Shown here: in pieces, positions 50,216 through 62,000 of the stretch
How the letters are laid out: every line of letters begins with the position of its first letter
Position numbering within the stretch: the first letter of the stretch is position 1
Assembly: GCA_963969495.1 (NCBI GenBank)
Contig: OZ018333.1
Span: forward strand, 18,321,937-18,385,936
Direction of reading: 5' to 3'
DNA: 64,000 bases
Source: Ceratothoa steindachneri
Taxonomy: Eukaryota > Arthropoda > Malacostraca > Isopoda > Cymothoidae
Notes under the pieces: model-generated
Seen by the model: only the letters and a program-made list of their open reading frames with translations
Database searches by the model: none
Told to the model about the DNA's origin: nothing
Translations under genes and position numbers: made by a program

Positions 50216-53046
50216 AGGTGAGGTCATTCAAGTTTCAAGAGGTGCTTCAGGGATAGGGGGGTTAAATTGTTTCTATACAAATGCTCGTAGTCTTAGAAAC
50301 AAGAAGGATGAGCTATTTAGTTATATTAGCAATGAGGATATAGATATATTATGCGTTACTGAATCATGGGTTAATGAAATAGAATTTAGTGACACTATAA
50401 GTGAATTTGATTTACAGGGCTATAATATGTACATTAGTCAAAGGACAGGTAGGATTGGTGGAGGAATAATTATCTATATAAAAAACAACATTGTTTCAAG
50501 TTTAAATAATTCAATAAAGCAGGATGGAGTTGAGTCACTTTGGATAGATATTAGGTTCAGTAAAAATAGAATGGTGCATTTGGGAGCTTTTTACAGGCCA
50601 CCTGGGCAGACTGATGATATAGATGAACTAATGATAAGGGAAATAAGTAAGGGATGTGAAACAGATGCAGTTATTATTGGGGACTTCAACTTAAACTCTG
50701 TGGACTGGGAAAATATGATAGGTAGGGATAGAACAAGTGGCAGGTTCATAGAATGCTTTGAGGATTATTTTTTTAATCAATTTGTTAATAAGCCAACGAG
50801 GGGGGACAATATATTAGATTTAGTACTTTCTAACAGTGATCATTTAGTTCAAGAATTGACTGTTGGGGAAGCATTGGGAAATAGTGACCATCAGATAGTT
50901 CGTTTTAACTTGGGAATTGAGAAGGGTAAAATAACTGAGAATGCTGAAAAAGTTCCAAATTTTCATAAGGGAGATTATGTAAAACTTCGAAGCTTGCTAA
51001 ATTTGGTAGACTGGGATATAGAATTCAGAGGTAAAAATGCTTATGGGATGTGGGATACTTTCAAGCATATAATAAATGTAGTCCAAGAACAATGTATCCC
51101 AATGAAGGCCATTAGGAACAAAAGTAGGAAACCATTATGGTGGAATCAGGAGATAGCTAGAAAAATTTCAGAGAAGAAAAGGGCATATAAAAAATTACAG
51201 GTACAAAATAATATTCAAAATTTAAGTGATTATAGAATGGCTAGGAATGAGTTAAATAAGATTATAAAGAAGAACAAAAGGGTGTCAGAAATTAAATTAG
51301 CTCAGGATAGCAACAAAGATCCTAGAAAGTTCTTTAGTTACTATAAAATTAATAACAAGTCTGGCAGAGTTAAAATAGGACCTATCAAATATGAAGGGTT
51401 TGTGAGAGAAACTGATGAGGAAATAGTTGAGGTACTAAATGGTCATTTTGCATCAGTATTTACAAAAGAGAAACTAAATAGTCCTATGTATATTACTCAT
51501 AGGTCAGGAAAAGAGGTGTTGACTAACATTTGTGTGGATCGGAGGATGATAAAGGGACTAATGGGTGATTTAGATGCTACCAAGGCCTCCGGCCCTGATA
51601 ATATTCATTCTAGGATACTTAAAGAAGGGGTAGAAAGTATCTCAATAGCTCTGGACAAGTTATATACTAGGTCATTGGAATATGGAGAAATACCTGATGA
51701 TTGGAAGAGAGCGAATGTAGTCCCCATTTTCAAGAAGGGTAGTAAAGAGGATGCAAATAACTTTAGACTGGTTAGCCTAACTCCTGTAGTCTGTAAAATT
51801 CTTGAGAAAATAGTTAAAAAAGGGATTTGCCAACATCTAGAGAGGGAGGGGTTAATCAGCGATGCTCAGCATGGGTTTAGATCAGGTAGATCATGTTTGA
51901 CTAACTTACTAGACTTTCTGCAGTTTGTAACAGATCAAGTAGATAAGGGAGAGAATGTAGATATAATTTACTTAGATTTTAGTAAAGCATTTGATAAGGT
52001 ACCACACAGGAGACTAGTTCATAAATTAAAAATGATTGGGATATGTGGGGGTGTTTCAAATTGGATAGCTGAGTGGCTGAAAGACAGGAAGCAAAGGGTA
52101 GTGCTAAATGGTGTAAAGTCAGAGTGGAGGGATGTTATCAGTGGGGTTCCTCAGGGATCAGTTCTCGGTCCATTATTATTTGTCATCTATATAAACGATC
52201 TTGGGGAGGCAGTTAATAATAAAGTGTCAATTTTTGCGGATGATACCAAATTAGCAGCTGTAGTTAAAGATATTGATGATAATTTTAAAGTGCAGGGGGA
52301 CTTAAATAAATTGTTATCCTGGGCACATAAGTGGCAAATGACTTTCAACCTTGATAAGTGCAGTTATTAACATGGGAAAAGATAATAGAGAATTTAACTA
52401 TGAAATAGATGGGCATTGGCTGAGCTCAGTAGAGGATGAGAAAGATCTAGGAGTAGTAATAGATAAGTCATTAAGGTTTTCTAAGCAGTGTATTGAAGCA
52501 AGAAATAGGGCAAATAGAGTGCTGGGTTTTATTAAGAGAAATGTCAATTACAAAAGTAAGGAGGTTATTCTTAAACTCTATAACTCTTATGTTAGGCCAC
52601 ATCTAGAGTACTGTATACAGGCATGGTCCCCACATTTTAGACACGATATTAACCTTCTTGAGTCAGTGCAACGGAGGGCAACAAAGATTATTCCTTCCCT
52701 GAGGCACCTTGAATATGAAGATAGACTGAGGGTATTAAATATGTTCTCGTTCGAAAGGAGGTGTGTGAGAGGGGATATGATTGAGCTCTTTAAAAATTTT
52801 TCCGGGATAGATAAATTGGATGTTAGCAAGTTTTTTGAGTTAGATGATGGAAATCGGACTAGAGGTCACCACTTGAAAATTAAAAAGCAAGGGTGTAGGT
52901 TGGATTTAAGAAAATATTTTTTCACCAATAGAGTGGTAGACTTCTGGAACAAATTGCCGCAGAGGGTAGTAGGTAGTCCAAATCTAAATGTATTTAAGAG
53001 TAGGTTGGATGAGTTTATGGGAAGGGAAGGTTGTGATGGTTCCTAA
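50216..53046 (+). CDS. LINE-A ORF2: APE endonuclease and RT, one frameshift
   Basis: The frame is open from about 50216, and the endonuclease already starts at CFYTNARSLRNKK near 50272, upstream of the first in-frame ATG (50427), so translation may use reinitiation or a non-ATG start. Motifs: VTESW, IIGDFNLNSVDW, TRGDNILDLV, GNSDHQIVRF, then the RT: NVVPIFKKG, HGFRSGRSCLTN, IYLDFSKAFDKVPHR, SGVPQGSVLGPLLF and FADDTKLAAV with both aspartates. A 2-nt loss near 52362 shifts the frame at DKC; the rest (INMGKDNREF... to 53046, with LEYCIQAW and TRGHHLK) is open. Apart from this break it looks recently active. Confidence 0.92.
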
Positions 53047-53386
53047 GTTTTGTATATATTAATATTGTTTGTATATATCTATAGCTGCATGATTTAGTTC
53101 TTGACAAGCCTTGATTGGTGATACCCTTGTTTCTGGATGCAATCCTCTGGATGTAGTTTTCCTGGGAGTTTGGGTGCCTTGAAAAAGAGGCCGCTTGACT
53201 CGGATGACCTATGATGAGCCCTTGTGGCTTTTGTCATCTGTTATATTATATTTTGGGGGACTTTGATTTTGTCTTCCCCTGGTGATGGTGCTTTTTGTGG
53301 GTGGGTTTTGACGGAGGCGGATGACCTTTGATAGGCCCTTGTGGCTTTTGTCATCCGTGTAATTATGTTATGTTATGTTATGTTAT

Positions 53387-55715
53387 GGTCTAGACGATGT
53401 CCCGTACGCCATGCTTCGACACCTGGGTGAGCGAGGCATGGCCTTTGTTAGATTTGTTCAACAGTATCTGGGTGGAGGGTCTTCTCCCAGATTCCTGGCG
53501 AATGGCTACTGTGCTTGCCTTTCGCAAACCAGGGAGAGATTACTCTACTCCGACCGGTTTCCGCCCAATCTCTCTAACCTCTTGCATGTGCAAGTTGATG
53601 GAGAAATTGGTAAATGTTAGATGAGCCTTTTTCCTGGACAGCGGAGGCCATCTGTCTTCCGCACAGTTCGGCTTCCGCAAGTTCCACTCCACGTCGTATG
53701 CTCTGCTCCGACTGGAAAATGCCCTCTGCGAGGCCTTCCTTCATAGACAGCACTACGCCACATTTTTCGATCTGCATGACGATACGGTATCATGGAGATT
53801 CTCCACACGATGGGGGCGAGGGGACGCCTCCTAATGTTTATATCTGCATTTTTGCAAGATCATTGATTCTGCGTATGGGTGGGGTGACCCCTCTCCGGCC
53901 CAAAGGAGCAGGAAGAGGGTGTCCCCAGTTTCACACTCTTTGCCCTGAGCATCAATGGCATCACCTTGGTGCTGCCGGAAGATGTTCTCGCTACACTCTA
54001 CGTGAACGACTTGAAATCTCTTTTGGCGCGGCCCAGATGCCTACTCTGGAGCGTCTCTCGCTATGCCGAAGCTCACAGGTTTCGGTTTTCCTTGGCCAAG
54101 ACTAAGGTGGTGCACTTCTGCTCCACCCCGACCCAGACTTGTTTCTTAATGGGGTATGCCTGGAAGTGGTTGAATTGCACGGTTTCTTTGGTCTTGTATT
54201 TGACCGACGACTCACCTGGGAGGCTCATATTCACAGCCTTAGGGTCTCTTGTACCCGCGCCATGGATATTCTTTATTCCGTGACATTCAGTGCTTGGGGT
54301 GTTGATAGGGCTGCTGTCTTACTTTTTTATCAATTCCTTGGTTCGTTCGAAGCTCGTCTACGGATGCGAGCGTTATGCATCCGCAGCTGAGCATTTATTG
54401 CGGAAGGTGGAATCGATCCACCACACCGGCCTTCGCCTTAAGACTGATGCCTTCCGCACTTTCCCTATTGAGAGCCTGTTGGTTGATGCTGGGGAGATGC
54501 CACTCGCTCTCCCCAGCGTGCAGTGCATTAGTCGCCTGTACGCGTGAGCCTGGCGCCTCCCTCAGTCACCAACAGCTCTCACTGCATCCACAGCTAATCT
54601 CGACGGTGTCTATGCCACCGAGCGGCGCCAGTCATACCCTAAGCCTTTTGGGTTTATGGCCAGGAAACTCCTTCGAGAGCTAGATATAGCTCTCGGGCCA
54701 GTGGCGCCCCTGGTTCTGCCCAGGACGCCACCCTGGAGGGTACCACATTTGGCTATTTGTCGCCACGCCTCTGCTCCCAAAGCTTGTACAGCGCTGGGAG
54801 TATTGCGTTTGACCTTTTTGAAGCACACCTCGTGTCACGCTGGAACCGTGCCAGTGTATACGGATGGCTCTAAGTCCCAAGAAGGGGTCGGCTTCCATGC
54901 CATTTTTCCTCTGTTTGAAGTCACGGCTGAGCTGGTGACAATACACCACTCGGTACGGGAGATTATGCGATGTGCCCGGTTTGGAGACCGCATTGTGATC
55001 TATAGCGACTCACAAAGTGCCCAGAGTGCTCTCGGGTCATTGGAATCTCCGCATCCCCTGGTTCACGATATCCGTGATGCCGCGGTTTTGGCGAACCGGG
55101 CGGATGTCGAGATTATCTTCTGCTGGGTTCCTGGACATGTAAGAATTCTGGGAAATGAGGGCGCCAAAGAGTCCGCGAGAACTCTGCGCCTGGACCAGCA
55201 TTTTGCTCTTATTCACCCCGACTACATGGCAGGAATACGGGCAACTCTTCAGACTGATTGGCAAAGAAGATGGGTGATGGTCGAAGGGAACTTAAAGTTG
55301 TGTGCCATTGCGGCGCGACTGTTCCCATGGACCTATCCCCCAATGCCGCAATAGCTTCAGGTCGCTTTCTGTTGTCTCCGAATCGGGCACACTCGTTTGA
55401 CGCATCGCTATCTGATGGAGCGCTCGCCAGTGCCCTATTGTGACAACTGCATCGTTCCCCAGACTGTTCGGCACATTCTTGGTGAATGTCCCGCTCTGGG
55501 TGATCATTGCGCACGATACCTTCTCCCTATTATTTAAGCAGTTTTTTTTTCCCCCCTTATAGGTTGCACGCTTCTGCGCCGGGGCGACCTTCCCCCTGAT
55601 GCAGGAGCTTGCTTACTGCTCGCTTCCTTTCCACCTTTTTCGGAGGTTTTTTTTTAAAGTAGCCTAGAACTAGGCCAGTTTTAATACGGCGACTAATGCC
55701 CAAGTAGGCAGTTCC
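53387..55715 (+). pseudogene. LINE-B ORF2, 3' part: RT, RNase H and 3' end
   Basis: It resumes at GLDDVPYAMLRHLGERG, then (shifted) VEGLLPDSWRMATVLAFRKPGRD and FRPISLTSCMCKLMEKLV of the RT. The palm reads ATLYVNDLKS, with Asn in place of the first catalytic Asp. An RNase H follows in one frame (54656-55354): VYTDGSKSQEG, VIYSDSQSAQSAL and VPGHVRILGNEGAKE, with catalytic residues present. Then comes a C-terminal CDNC...HILGECP knuckle near 55445. The 3' terminus is ACGGCGACTAATGCCCAAGT near 55690. Several frameshifts make it a pseudogene. Confidence 0.87.
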
Positions 55716-56267
55716 TCGGGTTAACCGATCAGGTTTTATGCTATTGAAGGCCTTGGTAATCCTGACCCTCAGCTCTTCCTTTGTGTTGCAGCTCGATTTG
55801 TTGGTCTCTCGTTCCACTATACCCCACACAAAGAAGTTGAGGGGGTTGCTGTCAGGCAAGTTGAGAGTCTAAATGTGAGGTGCTGTGTGGTCAAAGAAAT
55901 TCTCCCACAACCAGGTCTGGTTCTTCTGGCTGGTTTGGCAGGGTGTAGAGTCATGCTACCACACTTAAAGCCTACCTGCAGCTACCCAGTTGATCCAAGG
56001 CTTTACTACTTTGCTCTTAACATGGATGTGGCCATTGTAGTTCAGTCTGAAAACCTCAGGGAAGAAGTAGGGTGACAACTGCTGACAACACCAAACACTA
56101 TGATTGTTGCTGGAAATTTCATTTGCATGACTCTGGGCATGTACTTTGGTGTGACAGTGAGCCATATGTTGATCTGGTCTGGGCAGAAATTCTTCTTGTT
56201 GGACAAGTACCACAGCATATCTAGCTCCAATGGGTATTTCAACGATAATTGTTAAGATTAGTAGCAC
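55716..56267 (-). pseudogene. Mariner/Tc1-type transposase fragment
   Basis: Minus-strand pieces in two or three frames: ELDMLWYLSNKKNFCPDQINIW, ..MKFPATIIVFGVVSS, KSKVVKPWINWVAAGRL, then PDSNPLNFFVWGIVERETNK and TKEELRVRITKAF, the order of an IS630/Tc1-mariner DDE/D transposase. The segment between the PWI and PDSNP parts, where the second catalytic Asp should be, is out of frame. LINE-B ends directly on its left, so LINE-B may have landed in it. Confidence 0.75.
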
Positions 56268-57219
56268 ATGATTTTATTTAGCGATTTTTGTTGGCTACCT
56301 TTCTAGCAACTTTCCCAACCTCATTCCCTTAACTTTTAGGCTTGCCTATATTTTACCTACCTTTTTTGTGTTCTTCAAAAACTATTTTTGCTATACTTAC
56401 ATCAGAACTGTGCATAAAATTTCACTACAGTGATTTAAAATTCCAATCAGCACTGTGCATTCCAATAACGATGTCTGGCAATCGACTTTGAATTGAATCT
56501 AATGCTAGGCTTTCATATTGGGAATACTACTAGATTACAAAAATAGTGCAATTTCAATAAGCTAACAAAAAAAAAACCACTTTGGAATGTGTCTAAATAA
56601 AAAAACAACTGTTTTTAAGCACAAATATAGATATATTAATTATCCACAAAATAAAGGCCAGTCACTTTCTGAAATACTAGAGCATAAAAGAGCGGTTCCA
56701 TAAGTTTTTACTCGCTGTAGCCAAACTTTACCCACCAGTAGAACGCAAATGTATTTCTAGAAAGTTTTTTTTTACTAAAAATGAATATAAAAACGCTAAT
56801 AAAAAACTATTCAAACAATAAAAAATAAAAAAAATAACTAACATAAACAAAACCTTGAAACTTCGGTGACCTCTGTGTTTTTAGTATTAAAAACAGGAAT
56901 AATGGTGTTTTTAGCCATTCTATCTCATTTACGGCTTTAGTTAGCTGTGGAAAGCACTTATTTTAAGATACTAGCACTCTGAGTACGGCTATATTTTCAG
57001 TGATACTAATCTTAAAAGTAACTACTTTCTGCGCAAAAATGAAGCTATAAATGATGACTAAAATGCCTAGAAACACCATTGGTACTGTTTTTTAAATACA
57101 TCCTAACCTAATACATCATTCCTACATCTGTCACCCATTCTGGGTAGAGCACTACATAACAAATATTGGAGTGTCTAACACCATCTGCTAACTGCATTGA
57201 ATAGGAACCTTAAGGTAAT
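56268..57219. other. No gene seen; R-family scraps
   Basis: AT-rich. A block at 56470-56530 is an inverted, diverged copy of 2480-2600; 57018-57100 (AACTACTTTCTGCGC, AAATGCCTAGAAACACCATT) matches the R-family part at 59010-59075. Confidence 0.45.
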
Positions 57220-57668
57220 TATTTTGAAATGGAGAGCTTCACCCCCATACCTCCCTTTAATTGTGGGGTCCCACTACACCCGCTATGTTTTTAATCACTT
57301 AGTAGTATTACCAATTCAAAAGCCTAACATTAGGTTTGAATGCAAAGACATATAAACAAAACTTAATATTTAATGCTGGAGGGATGTTTATTTTAAAAAA
57401 TAGTTTGCGATCAACCACACTTTTGCTCTTTTATCTTTCTCATAAAAACATGCCTGTCACATCTCCACCTTTTAACATTATAATCGATCCGCACCTTATT
57501 CCCACATCTGTCGCAATTTTTCTCTTTTAAAATGCTATGAGTTATACAAAAGTGCTTGCACTCATAGTTGCCAATTTTTGAAATAAGGTAGAATTAAGTG
57601 TTGCCAATGTGTGAAAATCATGGTTTGTTTTCACATCAAGAGAAGACAAGGCAGACTTATTTTTAATT
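57220..57668 (+). repeat. R-family dispersed repeat, copy 3, left part
   Basis: This begins GAAATGGAGAGCTTCACC and is collinear with 36925-37030 and then 42380-42750 (CCTGTCACATCTCCACC, GTGTGAAAATCATGG). It is interrupted at 57669 by the TTAA-flanked element and continues at 59001. Confidence 0.7.
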
Positions 57669-57914
57669 TTAACCCTTTAACTGTGGATCGCTACTTTTGT
57701 GGCTTTTCTGATTCATGCTGATTCCGCAAACAGACCACTAAAGTGTAAATTTCTAATTCTCTCTATCTCATCTCACGGATGAACCACAAAAGTGGTTTTG
57801 GGATTGCATCATACGCCTGGCATTGCTTTATGAAAATAGCCTGAGAAAAATATCATACTGCGATATTGTCAGTTCTTAAACAAAGGCTAAATTCACTCCT
57901 TTCGGTAACCCAGA

Positions 57915-58127
57915 ATGGCGAACAAAAGATTATTAAATAGTAAAATGAGTACCTTGTTATATGACAATGTTTCTAATGATGATGATATTTATACTACAGA
58001 AAGTGATGATAATGATAATGATGAAGTACACACAAATAATGATAGTGATACCAACCATAATCAGTGGGTAGCTGGTGCGGAAACGCAAGCCAGGTTTGGT
58101 TTTGCATTTTTTAAGATGCAGGTGTGA
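57915..58127 (+). CDS. Acidic 70-residue N-terminal scrap of a piggyBac-type gene
   Basis: The frame MANKRLLNSKM..., rich in Asp/Asn/Glu, resembles the acidic N-termini of piggyBac transposases such as the one at 33913. It ends as soon as the 46-bp repeats begin. I infer that the repeat array replaced the rest of the gene. It is unlikely to be functional. Confidence 0.4.
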   Translation: MANKRLLNSKMSTLLYDNVSNDDDIYTTESDDNDNDEVHTNNDSDTNHNQWVAGAETQARFGFAFFKMQV

Positions 58128-58677
58128 ATATTCAAGTAGGCTCATATAAAATTTATTTCATAATATAAAATGAATATTCAAGTAGGCTCATATAAAATTT
58201 ATTTCATAATATAAAATGAATATTCAAGTAGGCTCATATAAAATTTATTTCATAATATAAAATGAATATTCAAGTAGGCTCATATAAAATTTATTTCATA
58301 ATATAAAATGAATATTCAAGTAGGCTCATATAAAATTTATTTCATAATATAAAATGAATATTCAAGTAGGCTCATATAAAATTTATTTCATAATATAAAA
58401 TGAATATTCAAGTAGGCTCAAATAAAATTTATTTCATAATATAAAATGAATATTCAAGTAGGCTCATATAAAATTTATTTCATAATATAAAATGAATATT
58501 CAAGTAGGCTCATATAAAATTTATTTCATAATATAAAATGAATATTCAAGTAGGCTCATATAAAATTTATTTCATAACATAAAATGAATATTCAAGTAGG
58601 CTCATATAAAATTTATTTCATAATATAAAATGAATATTCAAGTAGGCTCATATAAAATTTATTTCATAACATAAAAT
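58126..58677 (+). repeat. Twelve exact 46-bp tandem repeats
   Basis: The unit starts GAATATTCAAGTAGGCTCAT and is repeated twelve times in register (552 bp = 12 x 46). Only single-base changes are seen (one T-to-A in unit 7, and T-to-C in CATAATAT of two late units). It lies wholly within the TTAA-flanked element. Confidence 0.97.
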
Positions 58678-59000
58678 ATATGCCATATACATGTTCAGAC
58701 ATAAAACAAATATATAAAATTTGATTTGGCTAATATATATTGCTCACTACGGTATGTCATGGTACGATATGATTTATTCACTTTATTTCTTGTTTTTATC
58801 GACAAATTATAACATATATACTATTATTGTTTATTTTTTATATGCATAAATGATTCCTCTTTAAATTTATACAAGTAAAGTATTACTATTATGAAATAAT
58901 GAGGGAAATGGCTTTTATTAAAAAAAAATGTAAAAAACAGAAATATTTTTTCGCAATGCTGGCAGCAGCAGTCATGCCGACTCTGCGGTTAAAAGTTTAA

Positions 59001-59060
59001 AAATATGTACCTACTTTCCGCACCAAACTGAAACCATATATGATAACTAAAATGCCTAAA
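59001..59060 (+). repeat. R-family dispersed repeat, copy 3, right part
   Basis: AAATATGTACCTACTTTCCGC and AAACTGAAACCATATATG match 42785-42835, directly after the TTAA-flanked element. It runs without a break into the first satellite unit. Confidence 0.72.
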
Positions 59061-62000
59061 AACACCATTAGTACAGTTTTTACTACTAAAAATGCGGCCT
59101 AGGTCTTCTGAAGTTTCATTAACAAACAAATGGACAATATTCATTTTAAGACATTAATGATTTTTAAATTTTCAAAGATATAAATCTTTTTAATTCTTCA
59201 ATAATATTCAGTGATATCATTTTTACCTTCTGTAACTTAATAACGTAGTTATTCATTTTGTAAAGATATGTTATTTTGTTGAATTTAAATCTTTCTGTAC
59301 CCTTAGCCGTATTTCCTTCAATTTTTTGCCTGACTAGTTAGCCAATAGCATGTTATGTTATATCTGTAGACGGTCTGTGTCTGTGTCTTTTGACTGATTT
59401 TCCAATACGATGCTTTGTTATATTTTGGACACTTCACACATGGCTCTTCAGTTGCTATATTAGAATGGGATGAGGTGATTGTTGTAAGTCACAAGACCAA
59501 ATAATATGTAAAGTCTTTCAGGATAATATTCAGGCCTTAGAAATATATAAGGCTCAGAGTATAATCCCTTGAGTTATAACACCATTAGTACAGTTTTTAC
59601 TACTAAAAATGCGGCCTAGGTCTTCTGAAGTTTCATTAACAAACAAATGGACAATATTCATTTTAAGACATTAATGATTTTTAAATTTTCAAAGATATAA
59701 ATCTTTTTAATTCTTCAATAATATTCAGTGATATCATTTTTACCTTCTGTAACTTAATAACGTAGTTATTCATTTTGTAAAGATATGTTATTTTGTTGAA
59801 TTTAAATCTTTCTGTACCCTTAGCCGTATTTCCTTCAATTTTTTGCCTGACTAGTTAGCCAATAGCATGTTATGTTATATCTGTAGACGGTCTGTGTCTG
59901 TGTCTTTTGACTGATTTTCCAATACGATGCTTTGTTATATTTTGGACACTTCACACATGGCTCTTCAGTTGCTATATTAGAATGGGATGAGGTGATTGTT
60001 GTAAGTCACAAGACCAAATAATATGTAAAGTCTTTCAGGATAATATTCAGGCCTTAGAAATATATAAGGCTCAGAGTATAATCCCTTGAGTTATAACACC
60101 ATTAGTACAGTTTTTACTACTAAAAATGCGGCCTAGGTCTTCTGAAGTTTCATTAACAAACAAATGGACAATATTCATTTTAAGACATTAATGATTTTTA
60201 AATTTTCAAAGATATAAATCTTTTTAATTCTTCAATAATATTCAGTGATATCATTTTTACCTTCTGTAACTTAATAACGTAGTTATTCATTTTGTAAAGA
60301 TATGTTATTTTGTTGAATTTAAATCTTTCTGTACCCTTAGCCGTATTTCCTTCAATTTTTTGCCTGACTAGTTAGCCAATAGCATGTTATGTTATATCTG
60401 TAGACGGTCTGTGTCTGTGTCTTTTGACTGATTTTCCAATACGATGCTTTGTTATATTTTGGACACTTCACACATGGCTCTTCAGTTGCTATATTAGAAT
60501 GGGATGAGGTGATTGTTGTAAGTCACAAGACCAAATAATATGTAAAGTCTTTCAGGATAATATTCAGGCCTTAGAAATATATAAGGCTCAGAGTATAATC
60601 CCTTGAGTTATAACACCATTAGTACAGTTTTTACTACTAAAAATGCGGCCTAGGTCTTCTGAAGTTTCATTAACAAACAAATGGACAATATTCATTTTAA
60701 GACATTAATGATTTTTAAATTTTCAAAGATATAAATCTTTTTAATTCTTCAATAATATTCAGTGATATCATTTTTACCTTCTGTAACTTAATAACGTAGT
60801 TATTCATTTTGTAAAGATATGTTATTTTGTTGAATTTAAATCTTTCTGTACCCTTAGCCGTATTTCCTTCAATTTTTTGCCTGACTAGTTAGCCAATAGC
60901 ATGTTATGTTATATCTGTAGACGGTCTGTGTCTGTGTCTTTTGACTGATTTTCCAATACGATGCTTTGTTATATTTTGGACACTTCACACATGGCTCTTC
61001 AGTTGCTATATTAGAATGGGATGAGGTGATTGTTGTAAGTCACAAGACCAAATAATATGTAAAGTCTTTCAGGATAATATTCAGGCCTTAGAAATATATA
61101 AGGCTCAGAGTATAATCCCTTGAGTTATAACACCATTAGTACAGTTTTTACTACTAAAAATGCGGCCTAGGTCTTCTGAAGTTTCATTAACAAACAAATG
61201 GACAATATTCATTTTAAGACATTAATGATTTTTAAATTTTCAAAGATATAAATCTTTTTAATTCTTCAATAATATTCAGTGATATCATTTTTACCTTCTG
61301 TAACTTAATAACGTAGTTATTCATTTTGTAAAGATATGTTATTTTGTTGAATTTAAATCTTTCTGTACCCTTAGCCGTATTTCCTTCAATTTTTTGCCTG
61401 ACTAGTTAGCCAATAGCATGTTATGTTATATCTGTAGACGGTCTGTGTCTGTGTCTTTTGACTGATTTTCCAATACGATGCTTTGTTATATTTTGGACAC
61501 TTCACACATGGCTCTTCAGTTGCTATATTAGAATGGGATGAGGTGATTGTTGTAAGTCACAAGACCAAATAATATGTAAAGTCTTTCAGGATAATATTCA
61601 GGCCTTAGAAATATATAAGGCTCAGAGTATAATCCCTTGAGTTATAACACCATTAGTACAGTTTTTACTACTAAAAATGCGGCCTAGGTCTTCTGAAGTT
61701 TCATTAACAAACAAATGGACAATATTCATTTTAAGACATTAATGATTTTTAAATTTTCAAAGATATAAATCTTTTTAATTCTTCAATAATATTCAGTGAT
61801 ATCATTTTTACCTTCTGTAACTTAATAACGTAGTTATTCATTTTGTAAAGATATGTTATTTTGTTGAATTTAAATCTTTCTGTACCCTTAGCCGTATTTC
61901 CTTCAATTTTTTGCCTGACTAGTTAGCCAATAGCATGTTATGTTATATCTGTAGACGGTCTGTGTCTGTGTCTTTTGACTGATTTTCCAATACGATGCTT

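Larger units (their letters stand above)
48819..53386 (+). mobile_element. LINE-A: nearly full-length CR1-like LINE nested in LINE-B
   Basis: This 4.57-kb insertion sits between LINE-B codons for TFEQVARVL and GLDDVPYAML. It has an AT-rich 5' leader with T runs, ORF1 (esterase type), ORF2 (endonuclease-RT), a 3' UTR with a repeated GATGACCT..GATGAG/AGGCCCTTGTGGCTTTTGTCAT motif (around 53200 and 53325), and a short (TGTTA)n end. No clear target duplication is seen, as is usual for CR1-type elements. Codon use is AT-rich, in contrast to the GC-rich host LINE-B. Confidence 0.88.
57673..58996 (+). mobile_element. Non-autonomous piggyBac-type element with TTAA duplications
   Basis: TTAA at 57669-57672 and 58997-59000 flanks a 1324-bp element. 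Its left end CCCTTTAACTGTGGATC and right end (complement ACTTTTAACCGCAGAGTC) are imperfect inverted repeats of the CCYT type usual in piggyBac. The insertion point in the R-family repeat is supported by the uninterrupted copy at 42250-42920. Inside are an N-terminal-like coding scrap, twelve 46-bp repeats and no transposase core. Near the left end, CTACTTTTGTGG and CCACAAAAGTGG are subterminal inverted motifs. Confidence 0.85.

Noticed and set aside
55680..55715. Reading the LINE-B 3' terminus as the C-terminus of the adjoining mariner
   Set aside because: The same ACGGCGACT(A/T)ATGCCCAAGT sequence ends the LINE-B copy at 6310, where there is no mariner.
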